NCBI GenBank assembly: GCA_028279215.1
Contig: JANQOF010000049.1
Location: forward strand, 31,866-95,865
Direction: 5' to 3'
Origin: Pirellulales bacterium
GTDB taxonomy: Bacteria > Planctomycetota > Planctomycetia > Pirellulales > Lacipirellulaceae
Length of the DNA stretch: 64,000 nt
Positions 44,969 to 53,889 of the stretch are shown one piece after another. A model generated the notes under the pieces. That model was not told the origin of the DNA. It was given only the letters and a program-made list of their open reading frames with translations, and did not search any database. The first letter of the stretch is position 1. The number at the start of each line of letters is the position of its first letter. A program made the position numbers and the translations under genes.

Positions 44969-45760
44969 ATGTTGCATGGATCGCAACGCGCGGTGGGCCT
45001 GCTGGTCCTTGTTATCCTAGGGAGCATGTCGGCTTCGGCGAGCAGTTCGGGGGCTTCCGTTCGATCGTCGACACATTTTACCGTACTTGCTCCAGACGCT
45101 CGGTTGGCCGACACGGTTGTCGCGCAGGCCGAACAGTTTCGATCTCGAGTAGGTGAGGCGTGGCTGGGATGTTTGCCCCTAGCCACGCCGACACCGACTG
45201 TGGTCTTCATTGAGATCGATGCGGAGCGATCGTTCGCCCGCACGCTGATCGATCCCGCTGGCGGGCGTCACATGGTGTGGCTTATCGGCTCAAAGCAGGC
45301 GGTCACCGAGCATCTTCTCGCCCACGAAGTCGCCCACGTCGTGCTGGCGGAGAAATTTGGTAATGGGATGCCTGTTTGGGCGAACGAGGGCATTGCCAGC
45401 CAGTACGATAACGCGAAGCGCATGCGAATTCGCAGCCGTTTGCTGACGGAGTTCGCCGAGATCGATAGTTGGCCGCATCTCGATCGGCTGTTCGAGCGAC
45501 CCATTAAGCAGCAATGGCAATACGCGGCGGCAGTGAGCGTGACTGACTTTCTGGTCGAGCTCCGTGGCCGGACGACCTTTATCGAATTCGTTGCCGATGG
45601 CCAGAAGCGTGGCTGGAACCAATCGCTCGACGCCCACTATGGAATGGCGTCGATCGAACATTTGCAGACCGAATGGCAGCGCGCCGTCCGCCTGAAGAAC
45701 TCACTTCCGCGGGCCGCTACGGTAGCCGCGACTACCGATTCAGCACGCTTGATTCGCTAG
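44969..45760 (+). CDS. Secreted gluzincin-type metallopeptidase-like protein
   Basis: A 263-residue exported protein with a signal peptide (1-25, ending SASAS). The zinc motif HEVAH is at 119-123 and a third ligand glutamate is likely E140 in VWANEGIASQY; this spacing and the NEG-I-A sequence are those of gluzincins such as the peptidase MA family. Around it come SPHFTVL-like and IDSWPHLDRLF helices. Substrate unknown. Its last 29 bases overlap the convergent lipoprotein gene, so the two 3' ends are antisense to each other. Peptidase activity is inferred from motif alone. Confidence 0.8.
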   Translation: MLHGSQRAVGLLVLVILGSMSASASSSGASVRSSTHFTVLAPDARLADTVVAQAEQFRSRVGEAWLGCLPLATPTPTVVFIEIDAERSFARTLIDPAGGRHMVWLIGSKQAVTEHLLAHEVAHVVLAEKFGNGMPVWANEGIASQYDNAKRMRIRSRLLTEFAEIDSWPHLDRLFERPIKQQWQYAAAVSVTDFLVELRGRTTFIEFVADGQKRGWNQSLDAHYGMASIEHLQTEWQRAVRLKNSLPRAATVAATTDSARLIR

Positions 45761-46460
45761 CGTTTTCAGTCACGCCAAGCTGGAACTCAACCTCGAACTG
45801 ACCGGTCAGGTCGTTCTCCGTCCATTCCTGGATGCCCTTGAACGTGGGCTCGTCGTCGCCATTGTGTTGAAACGCCACGGTTCCGACGGGAGCATACACG
45901 AAGGAATTGCCCTCAACCACGGTCCAGGCAGTACCGTTGATGTACAACACCTGCTCCGCGCCGGTATTGTTCACGAGTAGCACTTTGCCTTGGAGCATTT
46001 CGCCCATCCGACTGCGCAGATCGGCGTCCTCTGCCATCGCACCGAGTGCCCGATCGCTGAAGTCCTCCTCGGCGACAATTTCTACCTGGGCTTCGCGAAG
46101 CAGCCTTAGCTCGTTTCGGAGTTCATCAAGCTCCGATTGCAACGCTACGACGCGTTCGCGGAGTTGGTGCACTTCGGCGACGGTGGGCGCGGCGGCCAAG
46201 TTAGGATCTTCTGGAAACGCCGACTCCTTCGCGCCGGCTTGTTCGGTAGCCGCCGGCGTTGGCTGTTCGTTGTCGACGTTGCCGAACAAACCATCGTCAG
46301 CCGGCTGACCTTTGTCGCCGCTTGTTTCGGATTTTGGGTTGGTCTCATCGGCCGAGGCGACATCGTCACCCGCGGGCGTTTGTCCCCAACTGCATCCGGC
46401 GGTGAACAAGCTGAGCGAACCGAGCAAAAGAGTAAGGCAACTAATCGATCGCAGGATCAT
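45732..46460 (-). CDS. Predicted lipoprotein with coiled coil
   Basis: A 242-residue protein. The signal sequence (1-18) ends in a lipobox TAGC with Cys near residue 22, so it should be lipid-anchored. Residues 25-85 are polar and Asp/Pro-rich, 90-120 form a coiled coil (LRERVVALQSELDELRNELRLL), and 150-242 are a beta-rich domain (KVLLVNNTGAEQVLYINGTAW) of a type I do not recognise. ATG 46460 is chosen because it gives a proper signal; the open frame upstream lacks one. It overlaps the 3' end of the convergent zincin gene by 29 bases. Confidence 0.75.
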   Translation of the reverse strand: MILRSISCLTLLLGSLSLFTAGCSWGQTPAGDDVASADETNPKSETSGDKGQPADDGLFGNVDNEQPTPAATEQAGAKESAFPEDPNLAAAPTVAEVHQLRERVVALQSELDELRNELRLLREAQVEIVAEEDFSDRALGAMAEDADLRSRMGEMLQGKVLLVNNTGAEQVLYINGTAWTVVEGNSFVYAPVGTVAFQHNGDDEPTFKGIQEWTENDLTGQFEVEFQLGVTENASESSVLNR

Positions 46461-46656
46461 GGCCGATCTCCAGCAGACCAGAATTGAACAGGTTCGGAAC
46501 CGAATGCGGCTGGTACGGTGCACCACCAACCACTCTAAGGTGCCTGGGCGCGGGGCGAGTGTCAACTGGTTGCGGTGCAACTACCGGCAATTTGGCCAAT
46601 GCAGGCAAGCATTGCCGGCGAGGGTGCAAATGCTTGCACCTCATTGCGGCGTCCGA

Positions 46657-48585
46657 TCACCGCCCGCTTAGCATTTCCTGCCGATACCGCGCCATCACGT
46701 CGCTGCGGAGTAGCAAACCCACCAAGCGGCGATTAGCGCCTTTGCCGACTTCGACCGGAAGCGTTTCGACGTCGCGGGTGCCGAAGTCGCGGAGCGCTTC
46801 GATTAAGTTCTCCGTAGGCGATACGGCCAATGGAACACGCAGAGCGATGTCCTCGGCGTTGACCAATACCGGAGAAATGTCACTGTCGAGCACGCGGTGC
46901 AAGTCTTCGGCGCGGATGATGCCAATCAGCTTGCCGTCGCCGTCTTTCACCGGCAGGCATTCGATTTGCGGATTCTCACGGGCGACGCGAACGATGTCGA
47001 GTACCGTGTCGGTGTGTTTGAGCACGGGGAATTGGCGAATCATCACGTCGCGGACCATGATGTGATCGAGCTTATGCAAGTCGTGACCGCGGGCGATGCT
47101 CTCGCCCCGGCGGCTGAGCTTCTTGTAGTAGATGCTCTCGGGCTCGATCATTCGCGACACGACGCTCGCCAGTCCCGCGGCAACCATGATGGGCAGAATG
47201 ATTTCGTAGCGGCTCGTCATTTCATACACAATCAGAATTGCGGAAAGCACTCCGTGGGTGGTGCCGGCCACCACAGCGCCCATGCCAACGATGGCGTACA
47301 TGCCCGGCGAGGCCGTGTAGCCGGGCAGCACGGCATTCGCGACGATTCCGACGCATGCGCCTAATGTCGCGCCGATGTACAACGAGGGCGCGAACACGCC
47401 GCCCGAGCCTCCGCCGGCTAGCGTGATGCTTGTGAGTAGCGGCTTGAGAAGTACCAGCGGCAATAGCCACCAGAACTCCCGCAACATGGCGGCGCCGTCG
47501 ACGCGCACTTGTTTGTCGAGCGTGTATTTTGGCGTATCCGCCCCTGGGTCTCCCGGCAGCGAGTTTTGCAAGTGGAGCGCGTGGTCGACCACGCCGTACC
47601 CCACGCCCATCAGTGGCGGAAGTGGATGGTTGCCGTTGGCGATCTCATCTGAGCGGGCTACCGAAATGTTGGGTGGCGTGGTGGGGTACGCAACGCCGGC
47701 TATGCCAATCAGCAAGCCAAGTAACAGGGCGCGCTGCCACCAAACGGGCAACCTTCGCTCGGCGGCGTCTTCGGTTGCGTAGAGAAGTCGGATGAAGAGC
47801 GCGGCCACCAGACCAGCTACGAGTCCCAGCAACATAAACGATGGGAGTTGCAGCCAAGCCCCTTGGAAATCGTAGAGCAAATCCTGAAATGCTGGTTCGC
47901 TGCGGTGCTCGCCGACGTGCTGTTGCACGACGTCGGCCACCACGCTGGCGATGACAATGGGGGTGAGCGACTCGACGGCGAAGCTTCCGAGGATGATTTC
48001 GCTGGCGAACATCACACCAGCCAACGGGGCGTGAAACGTCGCGCTAATACCAGCCGCACCGCCTGCTGCCAGCAATACCTTGATGTTCTTGGCCGATAGC
48101 CTGAACCACTGCCCGAACACACTTCCAAGCGTCGCGCCAATCTGGACGATCGGCCCCTCACGGCCAACCGATCCACCCGTTCCAATGCAAAGCCCGCTCG
48201 CGATCGTCTTCACCAGCGCAACCTGCGGGCGAATCACCCCATCGTGTCGGGCCACGGCGGTGATGACCTCGGGAACGCCGTGGCCTTCCGCCTCGGGTGC
48301 GAAAGTGCGAGTGATGTAAGCGACGACCAGTAGGCCGATGGCCGGGCTTAGCAAGATGGCGAGCTTCCACCATGGATCGTCAACCGCGGCATTGGTGGCC
48401 CCACCGTACGTCCAGTCGGTGACGGTCTGGATGATGGCGGTGAACAGCACCGCACCGTAGCCCGCCAAAATCCCGCAGATGATCGCCAGGAAGATGACTA
48501 GCGCCTGTCCCTCGATGGCGCCGCGCTCGGTCAGCGTGAACCACCACTGGCGAATCTGGTCAATCCAGCGGCTAATTAGTTGCAT
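46657..48585 (-). CDS. CLC-type chloride channel/antiporter with CBS pair
   Basis: An integral membrane protein of 642 residues. The CLC domain (about 15-470) has the conserved loops GHGVPEV, GREGP and GGVFAP; the gating glutamate of GREGP is present, while the serine of the usual GSGIP motif is replaced by His. Two CBS domains follow (about 495-642), likely nucleotide-sensing. It would move chloride, or chloride against protons. ATG 48585 starts it just before the first helix; longer frames at 48723 overlap the divergent serC. No ribosome-binding site is visible before it. Confidence 0.92.
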   Translation of the reverse strand: MQLISRWIDQIRQWWFTLTERGAIEGQALVIFLAIICGILAGYGAVLFTAIIQTVTDWTYGGATNAAVDDPWWKLAILLSPAIGLLVVAYITRTFAPEAEGHGVPEVITAVARHDGVIRPQVALVKTIASGLCIGTGGSVGREGPIVQIGATLGSVFGQWFRLSAKNIKVLLAAGGAAGISATFHAPLAGVMFASEIILGSFAVESLTPIVIASVVADVVQQHVGEHRSEPAFQDLLYDFQGAWLQLPSFMLLGLVAGLVAALFIRLLYATEDAAERRLPVWWQRALLLGLLIGIAGVAYPTTPPNISVARSDEIANGNHPLPPLMGVGYGVVDHALHLQNSLPGDPGADTPKYTLDKQVRVDGAAMLREFWWLLPLVLLKPLLTSITLAGGGSGGVFAPSLYIGATLGACVGIVANAVLPGYTASPGMYAIVGMGAVVAGTTHGVLSAILIVYEMTSRYEIILPIMVAAGLASVVSRMIEPESIYYKKLSRRGESIARGHDLHKLDHIMVRDVMIRQFPVLKHTDTVLDIVRVARENPQIECLPVKDGDGKLIGIIRAEDLHRVLDSDISPVLVNAEDIALRVPLAVSPTENLIEALRDFGTRDVETLPVEVGKGANRRLVGLLLRSDVMARYRQEMLSGR

Positions 48586-48732
48586 GGAGGTGCGGTGGTG
48601 TGGGTGTCGACACGAGGCTGATTTCGGCTCACTGCCAGCCGTGGCGCGGGCCCCTAACCGCCCAACACCCGCCACGCTACAATGCGGGGCGCGTTGGCAA
48701 CCAGGTTTCTGCATCATAATCACGCAGCCACG

Positions 48733-49824
48733 ATGACTTCTCGAAACTACAATTTTTCTGCCGGCCCCGCCACGCTACCCGAACCCATTTTGCGCCAGAT
48801 TCAGGACGAAATGCTGTCGCTGTCGGGTGTGGGCGCCAGCGTTTTAGAAATCAGCCACCGTAGTCCGGCGTTCGTCGCCATCGCCGAAGCTGCCGAGGCC
48901 AACTTGCGGGAGCTGCTCTCGATTTCAGACGATTACGCCGTGCTCTTCCTGCAGGGTGGAAGCCGGCTGCAGTTCTCGATGGTGCCAATGAACCTGCTCG
49001 GTCGGCAAGCCAACACAGCCGACTACATCCTTACGGGTAGTTGGGGCAAGAATGCGGCGAAAGAGGCGGCCAAGGAAGGTGAAATCTGCGTCGTATGGGA
49101 CGGCGGCGAAACCAACTACGACCGCCTGCCGGCCGATGGCGACCTCGACCTGAACCCCAATGCCGGGTATGTCCACTACACCTCGAACGAAACCATTCAA
49201 GGTGTTCAGTTCCCCACCGAACCGAACGTGGGAAACGTGCCGCTGGTTTGCGATGCGTCGAGCGAGTTCATGTACAAGCCGATCGACGTGTCGAAGTATG
49301 GACTCATCTATGCTTGCGCTCAAAAGAACGCGGGGCCAGCTGGCGTGACGATTGTCGTCGTCCGGAAGGACCTTCTCGACATCGCCGACGAGAATTTGGC
49401 GGGCTATCTTCGCTACAAAACCCATGCCGATAACGGCTCGATGTGGAACACGCCGCCTACGTTTGCCATTTACGTAGTGAAGCTAGTCACCGAATGGCTG
49501 AAGGACGAAATCGGCGGGCTGGAGAAGATGTACGAGCAGAATCAGAAGAAAGCTGCCATGCTCTACGAAGTGCTCGACGGGCATCCCGAGTTCTACCAAG
49601 GACACGCCCAGCGGGATTGCCGCTCGTTGATGAACGTCACGTTTCGGCTACCGTCCGACGAACTCACGCAGCAGTTCTTGGCCAGCGCCAAGGAGCAGCA
49701 ACTCACCGACCTCAAAGGGCATCGTTCGGTCGGAGGCATTCGCGCTTCGATCTACAATGCGATGCCGGTCGCAGGTGTAGAAAAACTCCGCGACTTCATG
49801 AACGACTTCGTTAGTCGTCACTAG
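48733..49824 (+). CDS. serC: Phosphoserine aminotransferase
   Basis: Converts 3-phosphohydroxypyruvate and glutamate to phosphoserine; PLP enzyme in serine biosynthesis. The 363 residues begin with RNYNFSAGPATLPEPIL and include the PLP-lysine motif ACAQKNAGPAG and the C-terminal GGIRASIYNAMP. Length is normal. ATG 48733 is preferred to an upstream start at 48682 because it gives the standard N-terminus. It is followed 87 bases later by serA, so the two probably form an operon for the first two steps of serine synthesis. Confidence 0.97.
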   Translation: MTSRNYNFSAGPATLPEPILRQIQDEMLSLSGVGASVLEISHRSPAFVAIAEAAEANLRELLSISDDYAVLFLQGGSRLQFSMVPMNLLGRQANTADYILTGSWGKNAAKEAAKEGEICVVWDGGETNYDRLPADGDLDLNPNAGYVHYTSNETIQGVQFPTEPNVGNVPLVCDASSEFMYKPIDVSKYGLIYACAQKNAGPAGVTIVVVRKDLLDIADENLAGYLRYKTHADNGSMWNTPPTFAIYVVKLVTEWLKDEIGGLEKMYEQNQKKAAMLYEVLDGHPEFYQGHAQRDCRSLMNVTFRLPSDELTQQFLASAKEQQLTDLKGHRSVGGIRASIYNAMPVAGVEKLRDFMNDFVSRH

Positions 49825-49911
49825 GTCGGTCACTGCAAGGTGCAAGTAGACGGATTTTTTGCAATCGACGCCCGAATCCGGACGTCCAACCCCAACACCT
49901 ATAGCTCACCC

Positions 49912-51534
49912 ATGCCCAGCGTCATTGTGCTCGACAAATTGGCCCAGGAAGGCCTCGACATGCTCGAGGCGGCTTCCGGGATTACGTACGAAGTGAAAAC
50001 CGGGCTCAAGGGCGACGAGCTCCGCGAAGCGCTCAACCAGTTCGACGGCGCCATCTGCCGCAGTGGAGTGAAGATCACACCGGAGTCTCTGGAGGGCAAT
50101 CGCAAGCTCAAGGCGATTGTTCGCGCCGGCGTCGGTACCGACAACATCGACAAACCTGCCGCCACACGGGCGGGGATCGTGGTGATGAACACTCCGGCGG
50201 GCAACACGTTGAGTACCGCCGAACACTCCATCGCACTGATGCTGGCGCTCTCGCGAAATGTCGCGCCTGCGTATCAAAGCCTGATGAACGGTCGCTGGGA
50301 CCGTGGAAAATTCATGGGCACCCAGGTAGCCGGCAAAACGCTCGGAGTGATTGGCTTGGGACGCATCGGACTAGCCGTCGCCGAACGAGCACTTGGTCTG
50401 GAAATGCGGGTGATTGGCTACGACCCGTTCATGACGGAGGAACGCGCGCAAAAGCTGGGCATCGAATTGATCAAGACGGTCGACGAGATGCTGCCGCAGG
50501 TCGATTACCTCACCGTCCACACGCCGCTCACTGACGAGACGCGCGACCTGATCGACATGCCGCAGCTCGACGTCATTAAGCCAGGGGCAAGGCTAATCAA
50601 TTGTGCTCGTGGTGGGATTTACAACGAGAAGGCCCTGGCAGCCGGGCTCGAGTCGGGCAAGCTGGCCGGGGTGGCGCTCGACGTCTATCCCGAAGAACCA
50701 TGTACCGACAGTCCACTATTCGGCATGCTAGGCGTGGTTTGCACGCCGCACTTGGGTGCGAGTACCGAGGAGGCTCAAACTTCGGTCGCCACCGAAGCGG
50801 TTGAACTGCTCACGGCGTTTCTCAATACCGGCGCTATTCGCCATGCAGTGAACGTCACGCCGCTCGACCCGAAAACTCTGGAGTCGCTACGCGGCTATTT
50901 GGATGTCGCCTATCGCTTGGGGCGTTTGTCGGCGGCCTTGCAGCCCAGCGGACTATCATCGTGCCACTTGTTGTATCGCGGCGAGATCGCAGGCAAAGAT
51001 ACCAAGCTGCTCACATCGGCTTTTTCGGCCGGACTGTTGGAGGGGGCTATGGACGAGCCGGTGAACTTGGTGAATGCTGGGATGATGCTGCAAGATCGCG
51101 GCATCGAAGTCGTCGAGGAGTGCAATAGCGACATGGGCGCGTTTCGCGGTTCGATGACCGTGGAACTCACTTCTGGCGGAACAAAGCAGCGGATTTCGGG
51201 CACCTTGTTCGGCAAAGAAATGCCTCGATTGGTCGGAGTCGACGATCAGCGTTTGGAAGCCTATCTCGACGGGTCGATGCTCATTTTCCATCACAAAGAT
51301 GTGCCCGGCATCATCGGCGCCGTGGGCACGACATTCGGCGAGCACGGGGTGAACATTGCCCAGATGGCCGTTGGCCGGACACAGCCGGGAGGCGAAGCGG
51401 TGGGCGTGTTGAATCTCGATGGCGATCCTTCGTCCGCTGCCATTGAAGCAGTCGAAGCATTGCCCAACATCACTAGCGTGCGGGCAGTTAGCCTGCCGAA
51501 AGCGGGTGAATTGCCCTCCTGGCTTGCCGGCTAG
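49912..51534 (+). CDS. serA: D-3-phosphoglycerate dehydrogenase
   Basis: Oxidises 3-phosphoglycerate with NAD as the committed step of serine synthesis. The 540-residue protein is the long form: catalytic and NAD domains with GVIGLGRIGLAVA, RVIGYDPFM and the catalytic HLGAST region, an intervening ASB-like domain (about 320-455), and a C-terminal ACT domain (about 465-540) that could bind serine for feedback control. ATG 49912 fits the family N-terminus; a frame opening at 49840 adds 24 residues without similarity. It follows serC on the same strand. Confidence 0.96.
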   Translation: MPSVIVLDKLAQEGLDMLEAASGITYEVKTGLKGDELREALNQFDGAICRSGVKITPESLEGNRKLKAIVRAGVGTDNIDKPAATRAGIVVMNTPAGNTLSTAEHSIALMLALSRNVAPAYQSLMNGRWDRGKFMGTQVAGKTLGVIGLGRIGLAVAERALGLEMRVIGYDPFMTEERAQKLGIELIKTVDEMLPQVDYLTVHTPLTDETRDLIDMPQLDVIKPGARLINCARGGIYNEKALAAGLESGKLAGVALDVYPEEPCTDSPLFGMLGVVCTPHLGASTEEAQTSVATEAVELLTAFLNTGAIRHAVNVTPLDPKTLESLRGYLDVAYRLGRLSAALQPSGLSSCHLLYRGEIAGKDTKLLTSAFSAGLLEGAMDEPVNLVNAGMMLQDRGIEVVEECNSDMGAFRGSMTVELTSGGTKQRISGTLFGKEMPRLVGVDDQRLEAYLDGSMLIFHHKDVPGIIGAVGTTFGEHGVNIAQMAVGRTQPGGEAVGVLNLDGDPSSAAIEAVEALPNITSVRAVSLPKAGELPSWLAG

Positions 51535-51605
51535 CGAACCTCGAGCAGGCTCCCAAATGACCATACAATAGGGATTCTCCTTGCGTCCCGTTGGTTGCAC
51601 GACGC

Positions 51606-51920
51606 ATGCAACTTGATCCAACACTGGTTCTGGTGGTCACGGTTGGAGCGCTGGTGATCTACGGCGTATGGCGTGTCGCGCACCCACCATGGCCAATCGA
51701 GATTGTCGTCACGCCCGAGGGCGTCCGATCGCAACGTGGACTTCCCAAGCGAGCGGTTGGCCCGGTGATCGTCTTTCTGGAGCAAGATGTCGACATTGAG
51801 TCTAAGGTCGTCATCAGGGCCGCGCGCGACCGAAACGCTCGCCTACGCATCAAGATGTCAGGCGCATGGGACGCTGGAATTGAGCAGCGGATCCGCAACT
51901 TCTTGCTTGCCGAGCTCTGA
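51606..51920 (+). CDS. Small membrane-anchored protein, DUF3634-like
   Basis: A 104-residue protein with one N-terminal hydrophobic helix (about 5-26) and a soluble domain of about 75 residues with a WPIEIVVTPEGVRSQRGLP segment that recalls the DUF3634 family; that likeness is from memory. The ATG at 51606 is preferred over a TTG five codons earlier. It lies 71 bases after serA and could be a distal member of the same transcript, but its job is unknown. Confidence 0.65.
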   Translation: MQLDPTLVLVVTVGALVIYGVWRVAHPPWPIEIVVTPEGVRSQRGLPKRAVGPVIVFLEQDVDIESKVVIRAARDRNARLRIKMSGAWDAGIEQRIRNFLLAEL

Positions 51921-52231
51921 TCGCGACTTGCCTTGAGAGTATGTGTGGGAGGGCTCTCTGAGCCCGATTGTGCTTTGCATCGGAAACCGCCACCGGCCTC
52001 AGAGAGGCCTCCCAAAAGACGGTTTCTACGTCTTCAACAAGGCAAACACGACTTTGTCGGAAACCGTCCAGCTGTCCTTTCAATCGGAACAGCCGCTATG
52101 AGTGTGCACGGTTCCCAGGATTCTCCAGCCGTTAGAAATTCGCGGTGTTTTTCCTGCAATTCTTATCCGATGGCTAATACTTGTAGGCCCTCCCATCATC
52201 CCCCGACAATCGCTATCCGGAGCCCATAGCC
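51921..52231. other. Intergenic stretch with one large palindrome
   Basis: This 311-base gap holds the palindromic repeat annotated below. The one open frame through it (51933-52229) crosses the palindrome and has no family signature, so I do not count it as a gene. Confidence 0.5.
51946..52014. repeat. Palindromic element with 17-base arms
   Basis: TGGGAGGGCTCTCTGAG (51946-51962) pairs with CTCAGAGAGGCCTCCCA (51998-52014) with one mismatch; the loop is 35 bases. Elements of this look recur between genes in some planctomycetes, as I recall. It could be a mobile or dispersed repeat or form an RNA hairpin. Confidence 0.75.
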
Positions 52232-52462
52232 ATGCTCGAAACCGTTCAGGAAGTCCCGCAACTGCTCGAACAAATCTCTGCCGCTTTGGAATCGAGTCCC
52301 TACATCACCCCGGGCAAGATTCGTGTCGAAACTGGCGAAGGTGGGCGTGTTCGCCTGCATGGTCGGGTTCAGACTTTCTTCGAAAAGCAGATGGCCCAAG
52401 AGACCATACGCAATATCGCCGGCGAGCAGCGTATCGATAACATGGTTGAAGTCACCTGGTGA
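52232..52462 (+). CDS. BON-domain small protein
   Basis: A 76-residue cytosolic protein that is just one BON domain: a helix (LLEQISAALESSP), then the strand-turn VETGEGGRVRLHGRV with the conserved glycine, then ETIRNIAGEQRIDNMVEV. BON domains bind membranes or proteins in stress and secretion contexts. No signal peptide or second domain is present. It stands alone between the palindrome and the PEP-CTERM cluster. Confidence 0.8.
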   Translation: MLETVQEVPQLLEQISAALESSPYITPGKIRVETGEGGRVRLHGRVQTFFEKQMAQETIRNIAGEQRIDNMVEVTW

Positions 52463-52670
52463 TTCATTGATGGTGAGAAGATAGCCGCGCCACAGTGTGG
52501 CTAGTGGTCTTTGGCTTCAGCGAATGAGACGATCTCGCTTGTGCTGTCTGAGCGGCATCCTTCAGGTAGTCGAGCTGCTCATAATCCTGGTCCAGAATGC
52601 CGCTCCACAGAATAGGCGTGGGCCAAGTACAGCCACACCATATGTCGGGTGCGGCAAGAGTTCTGCGCCA

Positions 52671-53212
52671 TTATGAAAGTCGGCGTTGTCGAGCGAGCAT
52701 GACGACCCCGCCCAGACCCAGCAGCGCCAGCGATGTTGGTTCGGGAACAACGACCGAGACCTGCCACACCCAGTCCGAACTGCTGCTGGGGGTGCCGCCG
52801 GTGTGACCCACGCTCAACGCGAAATCGCCGGGCGTCGAGATTGGGCTTGTCAGTAAGTTCAGGGTCCCGTCGCCCGGTGTGCTCGTGGGGCTGACACCAT
52901 CGGGCGTCAGCAATAGCACGTTCACATCGGTTGGGCTAACGCTAGAGTCCACGTGGTTGCTGACGATCAAATCAATCGAGTCGACGATCAAGCCCGCGGG
53001 TAGCGTGACCAACACGGTATCGAAGTCATATTGCCGCTGATTGAATTGAGTCCGACACCGAGATCGCCGGCGTCGAATGAGGGCATGAAGGATTCACTTG
53101 CGCCTACAAAGTCCGTCGACTCCACGACATTCAGTGGGGCCGCCGACGCGGAGGCACCGAGGCAACACGCCGCCGTCAGCATGGCTATTAGGTCGAAACG
53201 GTTGTAGATCAT
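52671..53212 (-). pseudogene. PEP-CTERM protein broken by a one-base frameshift
   Basis: The start at 53212 has AAGGAG 7 bases upstream and encodes a signal peptide (1-24) followed by about 35 residues ending GVGLNSISGN. A one-base deletion near 53030 (AATAT where AATTAT would keep frame) then shifts the frame. The correct frame continues from YDFDTVLVTLPAGL through a beta-sandwich of P-domain-like look to the C-terminal VPEPTSLALLGLGG anchor and RQRR. Rejoined, it would be about 180 residues. Either a real recent pseudogene or a sequencing error. It is the third of three same-strand PEP-CTERM genes. Confidence 0.75.
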
Positions 53213-53227
53213 GGGGGAACTCCTTAG

Positions 53228-53863
53228 TCAATACAGACGAAGACGTGTGGCCGTCAACCCGCCGACTATCAGCAGCGCCAGTGAGGCCGGTTCAGGGATG
53301 ATGGTAAAGTTACCCGCGGTGCCGAGGACCGAACCTGACGACTCATCGTTCGCACCGAAGAAAAGTCGGAACTCGCCTGCCTCAAACTCTGGGAAGTCAT
53401 AAGTGGGAGCGAGTGACATGGTGGTCGCATTATCGGGATAGACAATAGCGTCGCCGTCCACCAGATCGATCCGTGCGCCGTTGAGGGGTTCTCCATCCAC
53501 AGGATCGCCGATCATGCTGCGAAGTATGAGCCAAAAGATGTCGCCATTGAGCGCGTTGTTGACGGCTCGGATTTCGTTGGAACCGGCGCCAAGCACGGCC
53601 GAGTAGCCGCCAACGTCCATATTCACGTCGGTAACTGCTCCGGCATAGTCCGCACCGTTGGCAAATGTCGAAGATGGTGACGTTGAGTTCTCATAGGTGA
53701 ACGTGCCAGTGATTGTCTGACCAACGGAAAAAACGCCGCTGAGGTCAACCCCAGTGCTGTTGACCTCAGTTACTTGGCCGCTGAACCGGACGATGATGGG
53801 TTCAGCGGATGCAATACCAACGGGAAGCAATACGATGCAGATGAGGGCCTGAAGAAGCTTCAT
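53228..53863 (-). CDS. PEP-CTERM exported protein
   Basis: A 211-residue protein exported for exosortase processing. Signal peptide 1-20 (ending GIASA), a beta-rich domain (about 25-180, FSGQVTEVNSTGVDLSGVF, GTFTYENST), then PEP at about 189-191 in IIPEPASLALLIVGG and a basic tail. ATG 53863 is chosen because GAGGA precedes it. It is clearly paralogous to the gene upstream (53890-54528), with the same order of motifs. Its partner exosortase is not in the window. Confidence 0.88.
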   Translation of the reverse strand: MKLLQALICIVLLPVGIASAEPIIVRFSGQVTEVNSTGVDLSGVFSVGQTITGTFTYENSTSPSSTFANGADYAGAVTDVNMDVGGYSAVLGAGSNEIRAVNNALNGDIFWLILRSMIGDPVDGEPLNGARIDLVDGDAIVYPDNATTMSLAPTYDFPEFEAGEFRLFFGANDESSGSVLGTAGNFTIIPEPASLALLIVGGLTATRLRLY

Positions 53864-53889
53864 GGTTTGTCCTCTTACGCAAGGCTGAT

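Noticed and set aside
51933..52229. A 98-codon plus-strand frame
   Set aside because: It crosses the 17-base-arm palindrome, lacks a ribosome-binding site and has an unlikely composition.
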